A stretch of DNA of 64,000 bases from Climacium dendroides (lineage: Eukaryota > Streptophyta > Bryopsida > Hypnales > Climaciaceae): contig OX467084.1 in the NCBI GenBank assembly GCA_950106755.1, positions 1,364,001 to 1,428,000 of the forward strand, in the 5' to 3' direction. The notes below the pieces were generated by a model. It saw only the letters and a list, made by a program, of their open reading frames with translations, made no database searches and was not told the origin of the DNA. Positions 23,820 through 37,500 of this stretch are shown piece by piece (position 1 is the first letter of the stretch; every line of letters starts with the position of its first letter). Position numbers and translations under genes: made by a program.

Positions 23820-24560
23820 CTCTTTTTTTTTTTGGAGACAAATGAAAGAAGAATTCATTGCCAAAGAAAAGAACAGGGAGGCCCCAGCCACAGGAGGCTT
23901 GGGGTACAGGATAGAGACCAGACACAGGCATTACAAAAGATCGCAGGTGGGCCTGGTGAGGTGGATTTAACCCGGGGAAAACGCAGGAATTTTTTATTTG
24001 CCACATATGATTTTTTTTTGGAAATTCTGAATTCATATTTGCAATCAGAGACCCCAAATTAGCTAGGTGAAGTCTATAATGTACTCTAGACATGACTCAA
24101 AATAGGGGGCTTCTTTTTTACTTTTATCCCTACAACACAAATTTTACCCTGCTTGGCCCACCTTCAATGGCACGATTTAAGCGCAGGGAGAATTGGCCCC
24201 CTCATTGCCCCGGTCAACTTTGGTTTGACAAAAATGCCCCCTATATTGTGCCAATTTTTTTGGTAATTCTTGCATCTCCCTAGAGTAATTTGGAGCCACT
24301 GATTTCAAATATGAATTCAGAATTTCAAAAAAAAATTAAGCCTTGCAAATAAAAAATTCCAGGGTTTGCCCTGGAGGGGCAATGAGGGGGTCAATTCACC
24401 CTGGCCCACGATTTCACGTCCTGCCCCCATTCAGCCCGTCCATATGTGATCAGGCCACTCCAGATGTGCTGGAGAAGGCGTTCCTTGGACAAGATACTTT
24501 ACTCTTTGCAATGATATATTTCATTTGTGTCAAAAATAAATATATAGCACAGTACCGTAC
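23820..24560. repeat. Two SINE-like retroposons in inverted orientation around a foldback
   Basis: A minus-oriented copy (about 23820-23975) and a plus-oriented copy (about 24380-24560) share the T-rich CTTTGCAATGA...TTTCATTTGT tail. Between them, arms at 23990-24050 and 24300-24360 (TTCTGAATTCATATTTG and complement) form a long inverted repeat. The frames here (for example 23787-24062) are by-products. Confidence 0.4.
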
Positions 24561-24786
24561 CTGTGCATGTGACATGTAAAAAAAACCTCAGGTAAATATC
24601 TTTGGTCTGTATTAAATATCATGGTAAAAACTTCTTACCATTCAAAATATCATAAATATCTTTTCAGTTCTACAGTAGAAGAGTTGGTAGAATTTATGTC
24701 GCATGTTATCTGTATTAATGAACCCTGGAAATTAATGAACCAAGTCTCCTTGTAATAAGGACGATTGAGAGAAATAGTGTGGCTAA

Positions 24787-24917
24787 GAGCATCTCACAGC
24801 AACACTGTTGCTGAAGCAACACTGTAAAGGTTCTACACCATTGATCTTCTAATTATGAGGGATGTCCTCCATTGATTTGGTTCACAGTATTGGTTCAGCG
24901 TTGCTGTGGGGATGCTC
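24787..24917. mobile_element. PIF/Harbinger-type MITE (131 bp)
   Basis: Ends GAGCATCTCACAGCAACACTG... and, reversed, GAGCATCCCCACAGCAACGC. TAA flanks both sides (24784-24786 and 24918-24920). Confidence 0.8.
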
Positions 24918-24945
24918 TAAGCAATAATAAAACAACTGTTTTTAA

Positions 24946-25526
24946 CCCCTAAAGGACAATTGTCCATTGGGTAGACAATTGAAAATCCATGCAGGTTTTT
25001 ATGAAGTCAATTTTGGTTGGATGTTCATAAAATTCTGACACAAGGTGTGAACACGTATCCTCTTGGTGGGAATTTAAATTTTTTTTCAATTGGGTGCTTG
25101 GATCAAAAAGTTATGCTGCCCTGAACTTTTTTGGCAGCTCAGACAGCTTTGGAAAACTTTTTGCAAAACTCCTCTTTTACTTCTGAAATTTGTCCAATAT
25201 GTAACTTACATGATATAAGAAGCAAATGTAAAAACAAAACAAAACCGTGTGTAGTGTAAAAATCTCATTTTAGGAGGAGTTAAAGGTTGCTAACCCTATT
25301 AGGCAAGGTTGAAAAGGAAAAACCTTTTTTAGCTAAACTTCAAATATTATAATCTTTCAATCCGTGTGGTCAAAGTTTTTGAAATTTTTTCCTCACATTC
25401 CCATAATAGTCTTGTACAAATTTGTACAATTGAATTGTAAATTTTTTTTTCCATTTTTTTCTCATTGCCCTAAAAAGTGATAGTTTTCAAAAAAATTGCC
25501 TGAAATATGCCTAAGGACTTTAGGGG
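24946..25526 (+). mobile_element. TTAA family, short intact copy (581 bp)
   Basis: CCCCTAAAGGAC on the left and CCCCTAAAGTCC (reversed) on the right, each directly bordered by TTAA (24942-24945 and 25527-25530). TTAA duplication plus CCC-starting ends is the layout of piggyBac and of Sola3 elements. No coding capacity. Confidence 0.75.
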
Positions 25527-25784
25527 TTAATATTGAAAAATGGATGAATTTCATGGGGAATGATGACCATGGTGAAATTTTGTTATTCTTGGAGAGAAAA
25601 AAACAAACTGATGTGAAAAAAGTTTATATAAAGTACATTTATTATTTCATATCAATAAACAATTGAATTACATATTGTGACAACCTTTTAAGATAAAGTT
25701 GGATTCTTAGAAGTGACAACTATAGATTCCACTTCTCATTCTTGAATGGTTATGAAAACTACCGTATTATAGTTGTTGTTGTCA

Positions 25785-25930
25785 CACTACAAAAAAATTC
25801 AGTTTTTCTATTGACTTGGTCTTGATGATATGGTTCACTTTTCTATTGTTTTAAACAATATTCTATTAATATGAATATAAATCAATAAAAAAGTGAACCA
25901 AATCAATGGAATAACAAAATATTCTAGTTG
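25785..25930. repeat. Foldback fragment starting CACTACAAAAAAA
   Basis: The left end looks like a CACTA terminus. Inside, GGTTCACTTTTCTATTG faces CAATAAAAAAGTGAACC. No matching right terminus or duplication was found. Confidence 0.35.
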
Positions 25931-27456
25931 CGATCATTTATATTCTTTGAGTAACCCATTATTGATTTTTGTTTGTCTTTCCCTAGCTTGGCCTCTATTA
26001 TAGACAACTTTATTTAGATATATCCATATCCATATAATTTCTAATTTTATTCTTTCTTAGTATTGTTTCATGTAATAATCCATTTGCATTCTCTTCATGT
26101 CATACACAAGTAGATCTGTAGTGCTTAAAACATTTTTGAAAATTTGTAGATATGTGTAAAATTGTGCAAATGATTGCTCGTTTGCTCCAAATGTGTCATT
26201 TTCTAATGTACACATGATCCACATTGATAAAATTACCTTCTATTTTGTAGTAATTTAGGTTCTTTTTTACTATGCCTTATTATGGTTAAAGATAACCTGC
26301 TCATATACAAGTAGAAAATGCATGTTTAAAAAACATCATCTTGTAGATATTGTGCATTTTTAAAAAATTCATTCATTTTAGATAGTATAGAACATAACCT
26401 TTTCTAGAGTGTATAAGCTATTTATTGTCATGGACATGGACAAAGATTCATTTATTCATTCATAATAAAACACACTCATCTAAAATAGATTGAACAATTA
26501 TGTCCATTAAAAAAAATCTATCATAGAATATGGCTTAAAAAATTTATATTAACTTTGATTGATTCGTACTAAAAAAACACCTTGGTTTTGCATAAAACAA
26601 GATAAATATGCAAGCTTAAATTTATTGTTTTAAATGAATTTCAAATATTAAATAAGTGATGATAACTATCCTATTTGGTGAAAAGATGCAAATAGCATGT
26701 TTTTATTACCCCCTACTTTCATGCTCAAAAATTGCACAACATTGATCTACTCATAGAAAAAAAATTGAAACCAATCCCCAAGCCATCAATTAATGGATAC
26801 GGATATGAATACAAATATAGGTAGGAAAGATGTATATAGATACATAATACAAAATAATACAAATAGAGATATAGAAATATGGCGATATAACAATATCCCA
26901 TATATTGAAATTATAAATAGGGATGTTGGTTAGGATTGGGATTGATATTGGAAATTAAAAAATATATCTAAATTGGATTTAATTGTCACTTGTAACCTCT
27001 GCCTCACTATGCCTATGCATTGAAAAGATAGGTACCACTATGCAAGTAAAGAAATTTTTTTAGTGAAAATTTTGAGTCATAAGGTTTGGACACCCTTTTT
27101 TTTTAATACACTATCACTAAAACTATACTATCTTTAGAAATTCAAGGGATGTAGGGAGAACAACTTTTTAGGTGGTCTTATCTCTACAGTTGAGTGGATT
27201 AGTTCATGCTTCTGAAATAGTAATGATGAATAGGATTTTTTTGGCTTCCAAGTGTTAGATTGCATGAGAAAAAAATAACTTGGCTAAAAAATGGCAAAAA
27301 ATCATGAAGTTCTTAGTTAGAAAACTTCAAATTAAAAGAAATCTTGGATGAAATTGCTAGATTGTAGCTAAAAATAGAATCAGAGATATATGATATGTAC
27401 AAATGTGATATCTTCTATCCAATATGTGAATGAATGTTGAACTTTGGAGCACCATT
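25931..27456. other. No gene seen
   Basis: AT-rich sequence without coding character. Confidence 0.45.
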
Positions 27457-28368
27457 TTGATCCCCAAAGGACCTTTTGTCCCCTTGGGGGACACTTTGGG
27501 TCCGTGTAGGTTCTTATTGTCTCGATTTGAGTGAATGTTTTTGAGATTTTTTGAGGTTGTGGAGTTTGCCAAGAGCTTTGTGAATATATAATTTTTGTTT
27601 CAATTGGTGCCTGGGAGAAAAAGCTATGGCACAATTAGCCCAAAACAAAAGTCAATGGACAACACAAAAAATTCAAAAAAATTCAAAATATTTTTTCCTA
27701 AAATCTTATATTTTTATCTACATTTAAAGCTTTGATTCATTCCATTTGGACTAGTTATGAGAAAGTTATGGACAATCTTAGTTTTTCAGGCAATCTAAGC
27801 ATCTTCTTAAAAAAATAACTTATAGGATTCATTTGTGAATGTAATTTTTACAATTTTACAATTTTTTTTCCAGATAGGGTTAGGTTTGCTTTTGAGAACA
27901 ATCCCACTGTTGGGACTATTGTATGTCAATTCCATCTTAAAGCTATTAATGATTTATTTTTTCCTTCAATCTTTAACCTACGTCTACTTAGCAATTTTTT
28001 AATGAATTAAAATTAAATTTTTTTTGTTGAATTTTTTTTCTTAGATTCTCAACTCAACTATTCAACATAAAAACTTAGAAAATCAAAATTAATAGTGCAA
28101 AATGTTTTAGTTAAATAGATTCAAAGCCAAAAAATCTAGTCAAGCAAGTTGCAAAAAAACTTGTTTTCTTCACTTTGGATGCAAATATTTTGCAATCTAT
28201 GCGGTTAAATTTGATGATATTTTTACCACGTGTTTTCAAACAAGTTAAGTACAAGATCCTACGGTTGGATTTTGAAAAAACTTATTTTTTTGGTTTTCTT
28301 AGGTGAACGCAGTAGAAGTGGTAGTTCTAAGTGGTTTTTGATAGAAAACACTCTCGGGGGTTTAGGGG
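27457..28368 (+). mobile_element. TTAA family copy with degenerate left end
   Basis: The right end TTTAGGGG is followed by TTAA (28369-28372). The left end (TTGATCCCCAAAGG) is mutated. The sub-terminal palindrome TTGTCCCCTTGGGGGACA is clear. The short minus frames at 27357-27634 lie inside the repeat. Confidence 0.65.
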
Positions 28369-28715
28369 TTAACATTTTATATCACTATTGTAGTACTTCA
28401 TAAAAAATGAAAAAAACCCCATGATGATGAATAACCACGATATTGTGCCATTGATTAGGGTTGAAGTTCCCCATGGAATATTTAATTAAAGTTGAAAAAT
28501 GTGATACAAATGTTAAAACTTTCAAAGATTGGTCTTTTTACATCTAAATATTTTTTTGTTAAAAGAGCTTATGAACAAAATTTGCATCTATTTTTAGATA
28601 CAAATTTTTTTATCTTTGACTTTCAATACAATAATCTAATAGAAATTTAGAGATTTAATAATTTTAAGTGGTAATGAAATATACAAAAAATAATTATTTA
28701 TTTTAGTTAGTTTGA

Positions 28716-29565
28716 CCCTTGAAGTGACAGTGTCCCCTCAAGGGACAAAATGGATTTTGGACAAGCTCCTATGGTTTCAATATTTGTCATGATTTTCTAA
28801 ATCTAAGACCAGGAGAAAAAGTTATGAAATAAAAAGTCATTTTTTCGTTCAACAGATAGAAAAAATTCTTGAAGAAATCTTAAAGTGAAATGTTAAAAAT
28901 TTGTATTGTATATATTGTATGAGTGTGTGTGTGTGTAATATTTTTATGTACATGTCAAGCTTTCATTCATTCCATTTGGATTTGTTATAAGAAAGTTATG
29001 GACAATCTTGTTTTGGGGGCAATTAGAGCATTTTCTTGAAAAAATAACTAATAGAATTCATTTTTTACCTCAATTTTCACAATTAAAAAAAAGGTTTACA
29101 AAGTTGAGATTGATTGGTAGAACAATCTCACCATTGAGATTAGTGTATTTCAATTCCATCTTATAGCTATTAACAATTTAGATTTTCCTTCAATCTTCTA
29201 CTTAATAATTTTTTAATAAAAAAAATTAAGTGTGTGTTTTTAAAAAAAATTCTAGAATCTCAAGTCAATTTTTTATCATATAAAATTATAAATTCAAAAT
29301 TAGTAGAACAAGAGTTATAAGTTATGAAGGTTCAAAGCCAAATAATGCAGTTGAGCAAGGTACAAAAAAGTTTGTTTCCTTGACTTTAAACACATATATC
29401 TTGCAATCTTTGCAATCAAAGTTTGTGAAATTTTTGCCGCACATTCTTATGCTAGTATAGTACAAGATCCTATAGTTAGATATGCAAAAAAGAATTTGCT
29501 CATTGCTATAGAAATGGTAGTTTTGAATGTTTTTTGATGGAAAAGAGGCCTTGGGACTTTAGGGG
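28716..29565 (+). mobile_element. TTAA family copy (850 bp)
   Basis: CCCTTGAAGTGAC on the left behind TTGA (mutated TTAA, 28712-28715) and GGGACTTTAGGGG on the right before TTAA (29566-29569). It lies about 350 bp after the previous copy, in the same orientation. It contains the shared block TTATAAGAAAGTTATGGACA and a short GT microsatellite. Confidence 0.7.
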
Positions 29566-29569
29566 TTAA

Positions 29570-32440
29570 CTCACAAGCATTTGATTTCAATATCTTTTAC
29601 AAAATTGATTTTGATTCCTTCAAATGACATAAGAGGCGATATTAAATTGTTATGGGTGAATCCAAAAGATCCCCTCAAACCACCCACAAGTATGTATCAA
29701 ACTATCAATGCTCTATAAGTAACTATAAGGTATTGATATTTCTATACAAAAATCATAGATTGCAGTTCTCTTAAGATATTTCATTGATGTTTATGACCCC
29801 GTCATTTTCTATCAAAATTCTAGATGTTGGTGAGACCCCAAACACAACCTTAGAACATCGGTATTGACACCATTTGAAGTCTAGTAAAATCCCTATTGTG
29901 AACTATGATTTGCATCCATTATAATAAACTATATATACCACATAGCAAATTATGTTAGGTTATGAGAATTAGTTGTAGGTGAGTACCTATTGAGCAAATG
30001 CATCGACAAGTGGGGATGTATTGATCAACAATTATTCTTCATGACCAAGTCTACTTTGTCATTGCTTAATATAATCTCTCTACAAGCATGTTCAAAGCTA
30101 TTTGATTTCCTTGAGATATCAAAATATTCCCCTCCAAATCAAAAGATTGGAAGTCATCTTTTAAAACACTCTACTATTGATATTTTATTGTGTGCAAACT
30201 TGGTGCTATTATGCACATAATTATCCCCCACATGACAAAGCCATGACCATGTAGTTGAACTTGAAAATCCTTCACTATATATCCTCTATTCCATTGTTGA
30301 TCAAGAGTGAAAATTTTCAAGTTTATTTTATAGAGATGATATTACTTATTTCAATTCTTTTTTTTTGGTCAAAATATCAAATTACTATGAATTTCTGAAA
30401 AAAAATTGAAAGGAAAACTCATTTCAAATACAAAACATGCTTCAAAAATATGAAAATTTAGATTAGAAGGACATTATAGTATAGAATATTGTAGTATAAA
30501 GGAATTTTTTGTATCATTTCTATCTAGAATAGTGGTTATAGATCTTCAACTTCAAGCTTCAATGAAATGTTTATTTTAAGTTTTTTTCAAAATTTCCAAG
30601 TATAGTGGACACTATATTCTAAAAGCTTCATTTTGTTAGTTTTACTCAAAAGCAATTTTTTTTTCAAAATATTGAAATACACTATATAGTGTACCATTTT
30701 TTTGATACACTATCCCATATGAAATTGGAAAACAAATAAAATGTTTTGAACTTCATTCAATGATGTGAATGCAACATCAATAAAGTTGCATGAAAAAATT
30801 GGATGAAAATAATCCATTTTTCAATATACACAAAGCATGTTTGACCATCGAAAGGATACTTTAAGTCCTCAATCTCCTTCCAAGGTTAAGGCACAAGTGT
30901 ATGTGTGTGTGTAAGCTACCATGCACAAAGTTTTTTTTGGTTACAATGCACTCAAAATAATGTTTGATAAATTTGAAAATTGACTACTATAAATGTACAT
31001 TAAATATGGGATGGAAGACAATTTTCAAGAGACCAAAGCTACTTTGCCACAAAACTACTACATAAAAATTTAAATCTCCAAGAGCTTGAAATTGAGAAGT
31101 TGACATATAAAGAATGTTTTGTCACAATGCATTTTGCATACTAAATTTAAAAATCTCATTGATAGTGATTGAGATAATTTTCAAAAATTTCAATGTAGGT
31201 AGGTCTTGAGAACCATTAAGATTGTATTTTTATGTTCATACTATTTTAGGATTTTTTTGCATTCTTATATACGACTTTGATGTTTAAAACTTTAGATTAA
31301 TTTATAAGGGTTTTAAAATCATATGTTCCACTTTCAAAAACAAAATCTGCATTTTGTTCAAATTGTGAGGTAAAAATTGTGTGGAAAATTTTGGTATAGG
31401 TGTGTGTATTGCATTGCAAATTTTAGTGCAAATATCCAAATTTGATACAAATCTAGTACAAATCAATGTTTGGGAGATTTTTAGAATTCCCTTAGTTCAT
31501 TTTTTTTTCACAAAAAAAGAACTGTATTTTCTTTAATGGTTTCTAGTTGCATCCTCTCAAAAACTAAATATATCAATTTATTTTTTGTAATATGAATGAT
31601 TTACTATTCAATTTCTTCCAAATTCAAATTGACACTGGCTAAATTGTTAAAATTTTCAAATGTAAAAAAAATTCAATTTAGGATTGTGTGAAAGTGATTG
31701 AGAAGTGGAATACAACAAGCTGACAAAAATTGATGTTATACGACTTAAACTATTTTGGTAGATCCTTCAAGTTTGGTATGCAACTCAAATACCCAACAAT
31801 ATAATATCACATGACTACAATTATAAAATTTGGGCTTCAGTACCCTTGGTTAAACTTTAAAATGGATAAATATATTGATGTATAAATTCTAATACTTGGT
31901 CAAATGGCCAATGTTTTAAAAGATGTCCCCTATATAAAGCAAAGAAGTAGTTTAGGCCCTTTATTTAATGACATAAAAAACTTAATTATGATCCCTACCT
32001 AACAAAATATCAAAGAAATTGTTTGGGAAATGATTAGTGGTCAATGGAAAATAAATTTGACTTTGGTGGGAGGAGACATTGTGGTAGAGATTAGAATTAA
32101 GGAAATATGTCTGATGTAATTGTAGAAGAGAGTAAGAAATCCTAAACCCAATTCTAATGACAAAGTCCTCAAAATTAATGTTTGCTTTAGAAAATTTGAT
32201 ATCTTGTTACTTTGTCTAGGCTTCTCATCCCACCAAAATATCATCTAGTAATTCCGATCCCATCGTGGTTGAAATTTGCCAATGTGTAAGAAGGAGGTGG
32301 TCAAAATATTTGTTTGTTTTCATTGTAGATTGGCTATTTTTTGGTCTGCAAAATTCCCTTCCAATTCACATCCCTTGTTTCCAAAATGCAAGTTTCTTCC
32401 CCAATTCCACCAACTAACTTTGTACTAGTTGCCATTTTTG
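29570..32440. other. AT-rich stretch, no gene seen
   Basis: The longest frames (76 aa at 29990-30220, 67 aa at 32041-32244) have no motif. A few words of simple sequence occur (TG run near 30903). No repeat ends were recognised. Confidence 0.45.
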
Positions 32441-32449
32441 TCTTGGCCA

Positions 32450-34540
32450 TTGGTGCAAATTAAGCATTCTAAGCACCTTGAGTGCATGATTGGACTTTGT
32501 ATATAATTGCCCCCACACTCATAACCCTAGATAGTGTTGTTGATTTGAGGGTTTTGCTGGCCAAATCGTGAGGAGGAGAGGCACTGACTGAATCAGCGCC
32601 ATTGACCGATTCTGCATTTCTCAAGGGCGAACGCCCAACTCTTAACGCTAGGGAACGGGCGGCATGCTGCAACGCCTCACCTGCAACGCCCAGCCGGCCG
32701 CAGGTCTCGTCCTCCGGGCTCGCCTAGGGCTGCTCGCTTCTGCAGAATCCGCCCCCTTGCAAGCTTGTAAGCTTAAGCCCACATCACCAGTCTTCACTCG
32801 ACTCTGCGCAGGAGCAGAAGCCTTTCAGGCAGAGATGTCTGCACAATCAACTGCCGTCTGTCCAATTCTCAGAATTGACGTTGTAGCTACCGGCTGGAGG
32901 ACCGGCGCACTACTGTAGTGGCCGTGGTTCACTGACAGACGACAGACAGATAGACAGACAGACAGTCGCAGGATTATGTGGAGGTACGGTGTCTTCCACT
33001 TCACTTAATGTAAGGCTTAAGGTAAGTGGAGCTCCACTTAACTTACTTTGCGTGATGTCTGACTAAGCTCACTCGTGTCCCCTACTCCACCACAGCACAG
33101 ATCTGCAAGCTCAGGCCGGCCGGACGTGACAGATCTCACGTGCGAACTCTCAATGGATCTGTTCAATTCTGCTTGTCTAGTTGATCTGCACCGACCTGCA
33201 CGTGACTATCACGTGATGTCGTCCGCTTGCTTCAGTTTCACAGGGAGCTCACATGCATTAGCTGTTGTCCCTAGCCTGCCTGCTCGATCACTGTGCTGAG
33301 TGATCGAGTAACTCGCTAGCTAGCTTTCATATTGATTCCTAGACCAGAATGTTACGTTATGTACAACGACGTTGTCGAGATACGAATCCGGTCTATCCTC
33401 GCTCGCTCGTTTGCACTCGCAGGTGGGATTGTATATTCGGATCTGAGTCTTGCTAAGTTGCGTTAGCCGCAGCAAGATCTTTGCTTGATAGATACGTTAA
33501 TTAGCCGAAGGGCAATCGGTCTGGATTCGCAAGCAAGTATGCATTTTTCGTACGTGCAAATATCACGCCAGCATCGGTGCTGACAGACACAATTACTGCA
33601 GCGTAATTACTGACAATATATGGCTTAATTAGAACCGGGATACAACTTGCTGTGTGCGCGTGTGTATGGTTGGCCGTCAAAGTTGCTGAAGAAATTGGCT
33701 TACAGATGTATGCTCTCTTGCTGACAGGAACTTGTACATGAGCCTGAGCATGAATGCCGGCTGGAGTCTCGATCGTGAGCGCCGATGCATGATTCTCTCG
33801 AGCTTCCCGGCCATCTTCGTGCCATAATTCTGTGCACTTTTAAGCGCAAGTTCCTCCGAATTTTCTTCACCGCCTTTTGGTGGTCGGACCTGAGTGACTC
33901 TGAAGGTGAAATTTGTTCGAGAGGCTACTAGAGCTTTGGCTGCCAGCCCTCGGAGATGGCGCTGATGAACCTTCGAGGTAATGGAAACAGAGTTCCAGAT
34001 TGTTCCTGTGGTACTGTGGTACTGTAGCCGACGCGTTAAAAATGCCACGTGGGCGCTTTTGTGTCCGTCGTCTGTATGTATTGCTTGGCTGTGCTGAACG
34101 TTGTCGTTCTCCTCAGATTCTATTGTCAACTTGCTGCTCGCTTTCGGAGGCTCTCGAGTTTCTCAGTGAAGACACTACGTTCTTGTGAAGAGGTTGAGTT
34201 GCGTGGGTGATGTAAACTACTTGTCGAGATTTCAGAGCCGAGACTGGAGCGCTTGGGTTACGAGATTTCGGCCATGGTCGGACTCTGACAGCTGGAGATC
34301 GGCTCAACATGCGTTCTAATGACGTTTCACTAGGAGTGTTCCACTTTGAGACGTGTATCACTGACGTATCAAACAGAGGGCGTCTGCGTCCACAGACCAA
34401 CGCTTTCGGAAAACTCGACCAGGAAACAAGCATTTTGGGATACTTGACAAGTGAGCAGGCTCTGTAACCAAGGGTTTGAAACCGTGTGACCCTTATCTCG
34501 TTAGAGGAGGAATTAGCTGCGTAGGAGGCTCTGTCTTAGT
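32450..34540 (+). promoter_or_regulatory. GC- and CpG-rich region upstream of the F-box gene
   Basis: Composition changes sharply near 32450 from very AT-rich to GC- and CpG-rich (for example GCTCGCTCGTTTGCACTCGC near 33400), and stays so to the end of the second F-box exon. A GACA microsatellite lies at about 32935-32965. Frames open on both strands here for compositional reasons. The likely content is promoter and 5' leader of the F-box gene; no TATA box was assigned. Confidence 0.45.
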
Positions 34541-37500
34541 ATGAGCAGTTCTGGGAAGACTTCGTCTGCCGGCGACGAAGGTGCTGGACGTTTACCTGTA
34601 AGTGTGCACCCTTGATCTCAATTTTTGAGTCGTAGAGTCTCTGAAAAACTGTATTTTCTGCACTGATTGCTTCGTGCTGGTCTGGACGGGCGGAGCCTAG
34701 GTTTTCAAGCGCGCTGGAGCTCTGTTCTTTTCTCAGCGAGTTCTAACCTTGCAGTGGCTCATTTTGATGGCCCAGTATCGTTCGGTTTTAACTCTACTTT
34801 AGCCTTGTCAGTGGGTTCGCTGCGATTTCTTACTTCGCGCTGCTTAGTCTGATTTGTGTACCAGAAAAATTTGTTACTTATTGTTCGAGTGGTGCCAGTT
34901 CGTAATTCCTCTGTCGGTAAGGCAACAGGGGACTGTTTACCGACGACAATTTGAGGAATCAGTCCCTTGTTGCTTAACCGATCGAGAGCATCTTAGTTTT
35001 GTCGTTTTACCTCCTGTGCCTGATTCCAGGGTTTCTAGTCTGAATCGACTGTTTGAGTTCTGTTAGCGTGTCCTGACCTTGTCTTTGCTACTCCTGGCTC
35101 CAGGTCCTACAGTTTCTCGGTCTCAGATGCTTCTGTGGTGTTCAGTTGTGAATCTCTATCTGTCTTAGAACAGGAGACTGATTTTTCGTATTATACTGGG
35201 TCTGGTCGTAGGTAGACGTACGAAGTACGTACTTTGAATTTCGAGGGGTTTTGCACAGTTGATGGGTGTCACCTTTGTGCTTACTTGCCTCTAGGTCGAC
35301 GCACGTTGCCTTGTGTCTGAAATTGTCGGTAAGCGTGGCGAAGACTGCGAACTGACAGCACATGCACAGTAGATGAAAAGTTACCAGTGTCCTAGACATT
35401 TGGATAGGATTCCAAGCCAGGGTTAAATTTTAGCGCCCTGTCCCTTCGGCGAAGTCCCCGCGCCTGAGATTATGAGGGTGAAAATTGTCAGAAGTCAAGG
35501 GTGCGTGCCATGAAAACGTTGTGGATTCAGTGGCCATGTTTGACTTCGATGACGCTCGTGCTGCGCCTATTGAAGACGTGCGCACTGTGTCTATTTAACC
35601 CGTGGATTTAGCTTGAACACGTCTTTACTGACAGTTTTCGGAGAGGGTATAGGAAATCGAGACATGCTCCCTTTCTTCTTTATCAGCGACAACTCTCTGT
35701 TCACCTACATGTTCTAATGGATTTTCCCTGCTTTGTGAAGGCTCTACCCGATTATATACTAGATAATATCGTCAACCGTCTCGAGGATGCAGGAGATATC
35801 GCTCGAGTGTCATCTGTTTGCCGAGAATTGAGAGCAGCTGGCAGAAACGTCCAGTCTTTACGAGTAACTTGTTTGGATGAGTACCATAAGCGGGCCCGAA
35901 ACAACAGTGCTTTTGAAGGAAAATCTTTTCAAGGAGAATCTTTTCAAGGAAAATCTTTTCAAGGAGAATTTTTTCAAGGAAAATCTTTTCATTCGAACGT
36001 ATCTGACGAATCCGGACCAAGTACGTCTGGTTCCTCCGGAAGCTCCCCGAAGTTCATGAGCTTTAAGGATCTCGTGGTGGGGATTTTGAAGTCCAAGCCT
36101 TTTATTCTTCAGTTGCGGATCGAAGTCGAGCCCAAGCTGCAATCCAAGACGGTGGACGAGGGGGAGAGACGAAGGACGGACTTTTGGCTCACGGACCACT
36201 ATTTCGCGGCCAAATGGCTGCCGGGCATGGGACACACTCTGCAGCATTTGTGTATCGTGGACTATGGGCAACAAGCTATCTTGCGAAGGTCGAAAATCGT
36301 CAAGCTTTTGTCAGAGAACTGTAAGTGTCTTCCTAAACCCTAAATTTGTGGAATTTACCACATTCTGGTGCCGACAAAACCTCAAAGACAAAAGGAATCT
36401 TTGCAAGGTATCATTGTTTAATCCCTAGATGTATGAAAGTCAACACATTTTGGTGTTCACAAAATTTCAAAGTCAAAAAGAATCTTTGCAAGGTATCAAA
36501 GATGAACCCCTAAATGTATGGAAGTCAACACATTTTGGTGTTGCCAAAACTTCAAAGTCAAAAAGAATCTTTGCAAGGTATCATTGTGTATTATGTTCTT
36601 CTGTAGATGAGTAGTCTTTGAAGCCTATTGAAGCATCAAAAATCAAAGATTTGGAAAAGAAAATGGTTATGATTTTTTTTTTCTATTCAATAGATTTGGG
36701 CAAGGGGTTCATTACTCACCTTGATTTTGTAGAGCCAAGGGCTAGTGCAGATGGTTTTAAATACAAAGTATTTAAAGGGAAATTATTGTTGTGAATTCAT
36801 TTATAATAATTGTAGAATAGATCTTGATCTTTATAAGGTGGGTTCTTTCATTACCAATTAGTTTTCTATCCAGCTCTTATGTTTTGGTTCAAAACATTCT
36901 AAAACATAAATGTGTTCATTTGGTATATTGGGGTGGAATTTTTAATCCTAAAATGTTGTTGTGGACGTTTATTGTTTGATGGATGACAAAAAAATCATTT
37001 TTGTTGGAGGTTGTTTTTCATCCTTTTTTTTCCGAAGTGATTGTGGAGACGCGTTGCATCATCCAAGGCACAAAATAGCAATGTTGACTACTTTTATAGT
37101 TTTAGGCACTCAACCTAGTGAGTAGAGGTTTTACACATTTATGTTCACGATATTAGGTTTAGTGTTGCTTTCTCTACAAATTTATGAGGGAAACATGGAA
37201 TGTTTACTTATACAACAGTAAACAAGCATCTTTCAATCTGTGAGCACATTGTTGAAGCATTGGAATGTGCAATATCCATATCTATAGTAGCTTTGTCTTT
37301 GGCCATGGTGACCAACCCATTGTTTATTAGTTAAATTCATCAAAAGTTTAAATTACAATTTTAAGAAATCAATAAAAATCTTCAAATTTCAAATTATAAA
37401 ATTCTTAGTATTGACAAATTTCAAGAAGTTAAAAAGGCCTTGTACATTAAGGGATAAGTCATTTATTGTTAGATGTAGTAGTTTGATATTTTTGCTTATA

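Noticed and set aside
25785..26123. A third CACTA element from CACTACAAAAAAA to TCTGTAGTG
   Set aside because: The supposed right end shares only CACTACA and the flanking trinucleotides differ, so only a foldback fragment is listed.
33677..34433. Two overlapping minus-strand frames (150 and 106 aa) upstream of the F-box gene
   Set aside because: They lie in GC-rich sequence where stops are rare, overlap in different frames, and show no domain or splice logic; the region is better explained as the F-box promoter and leader.
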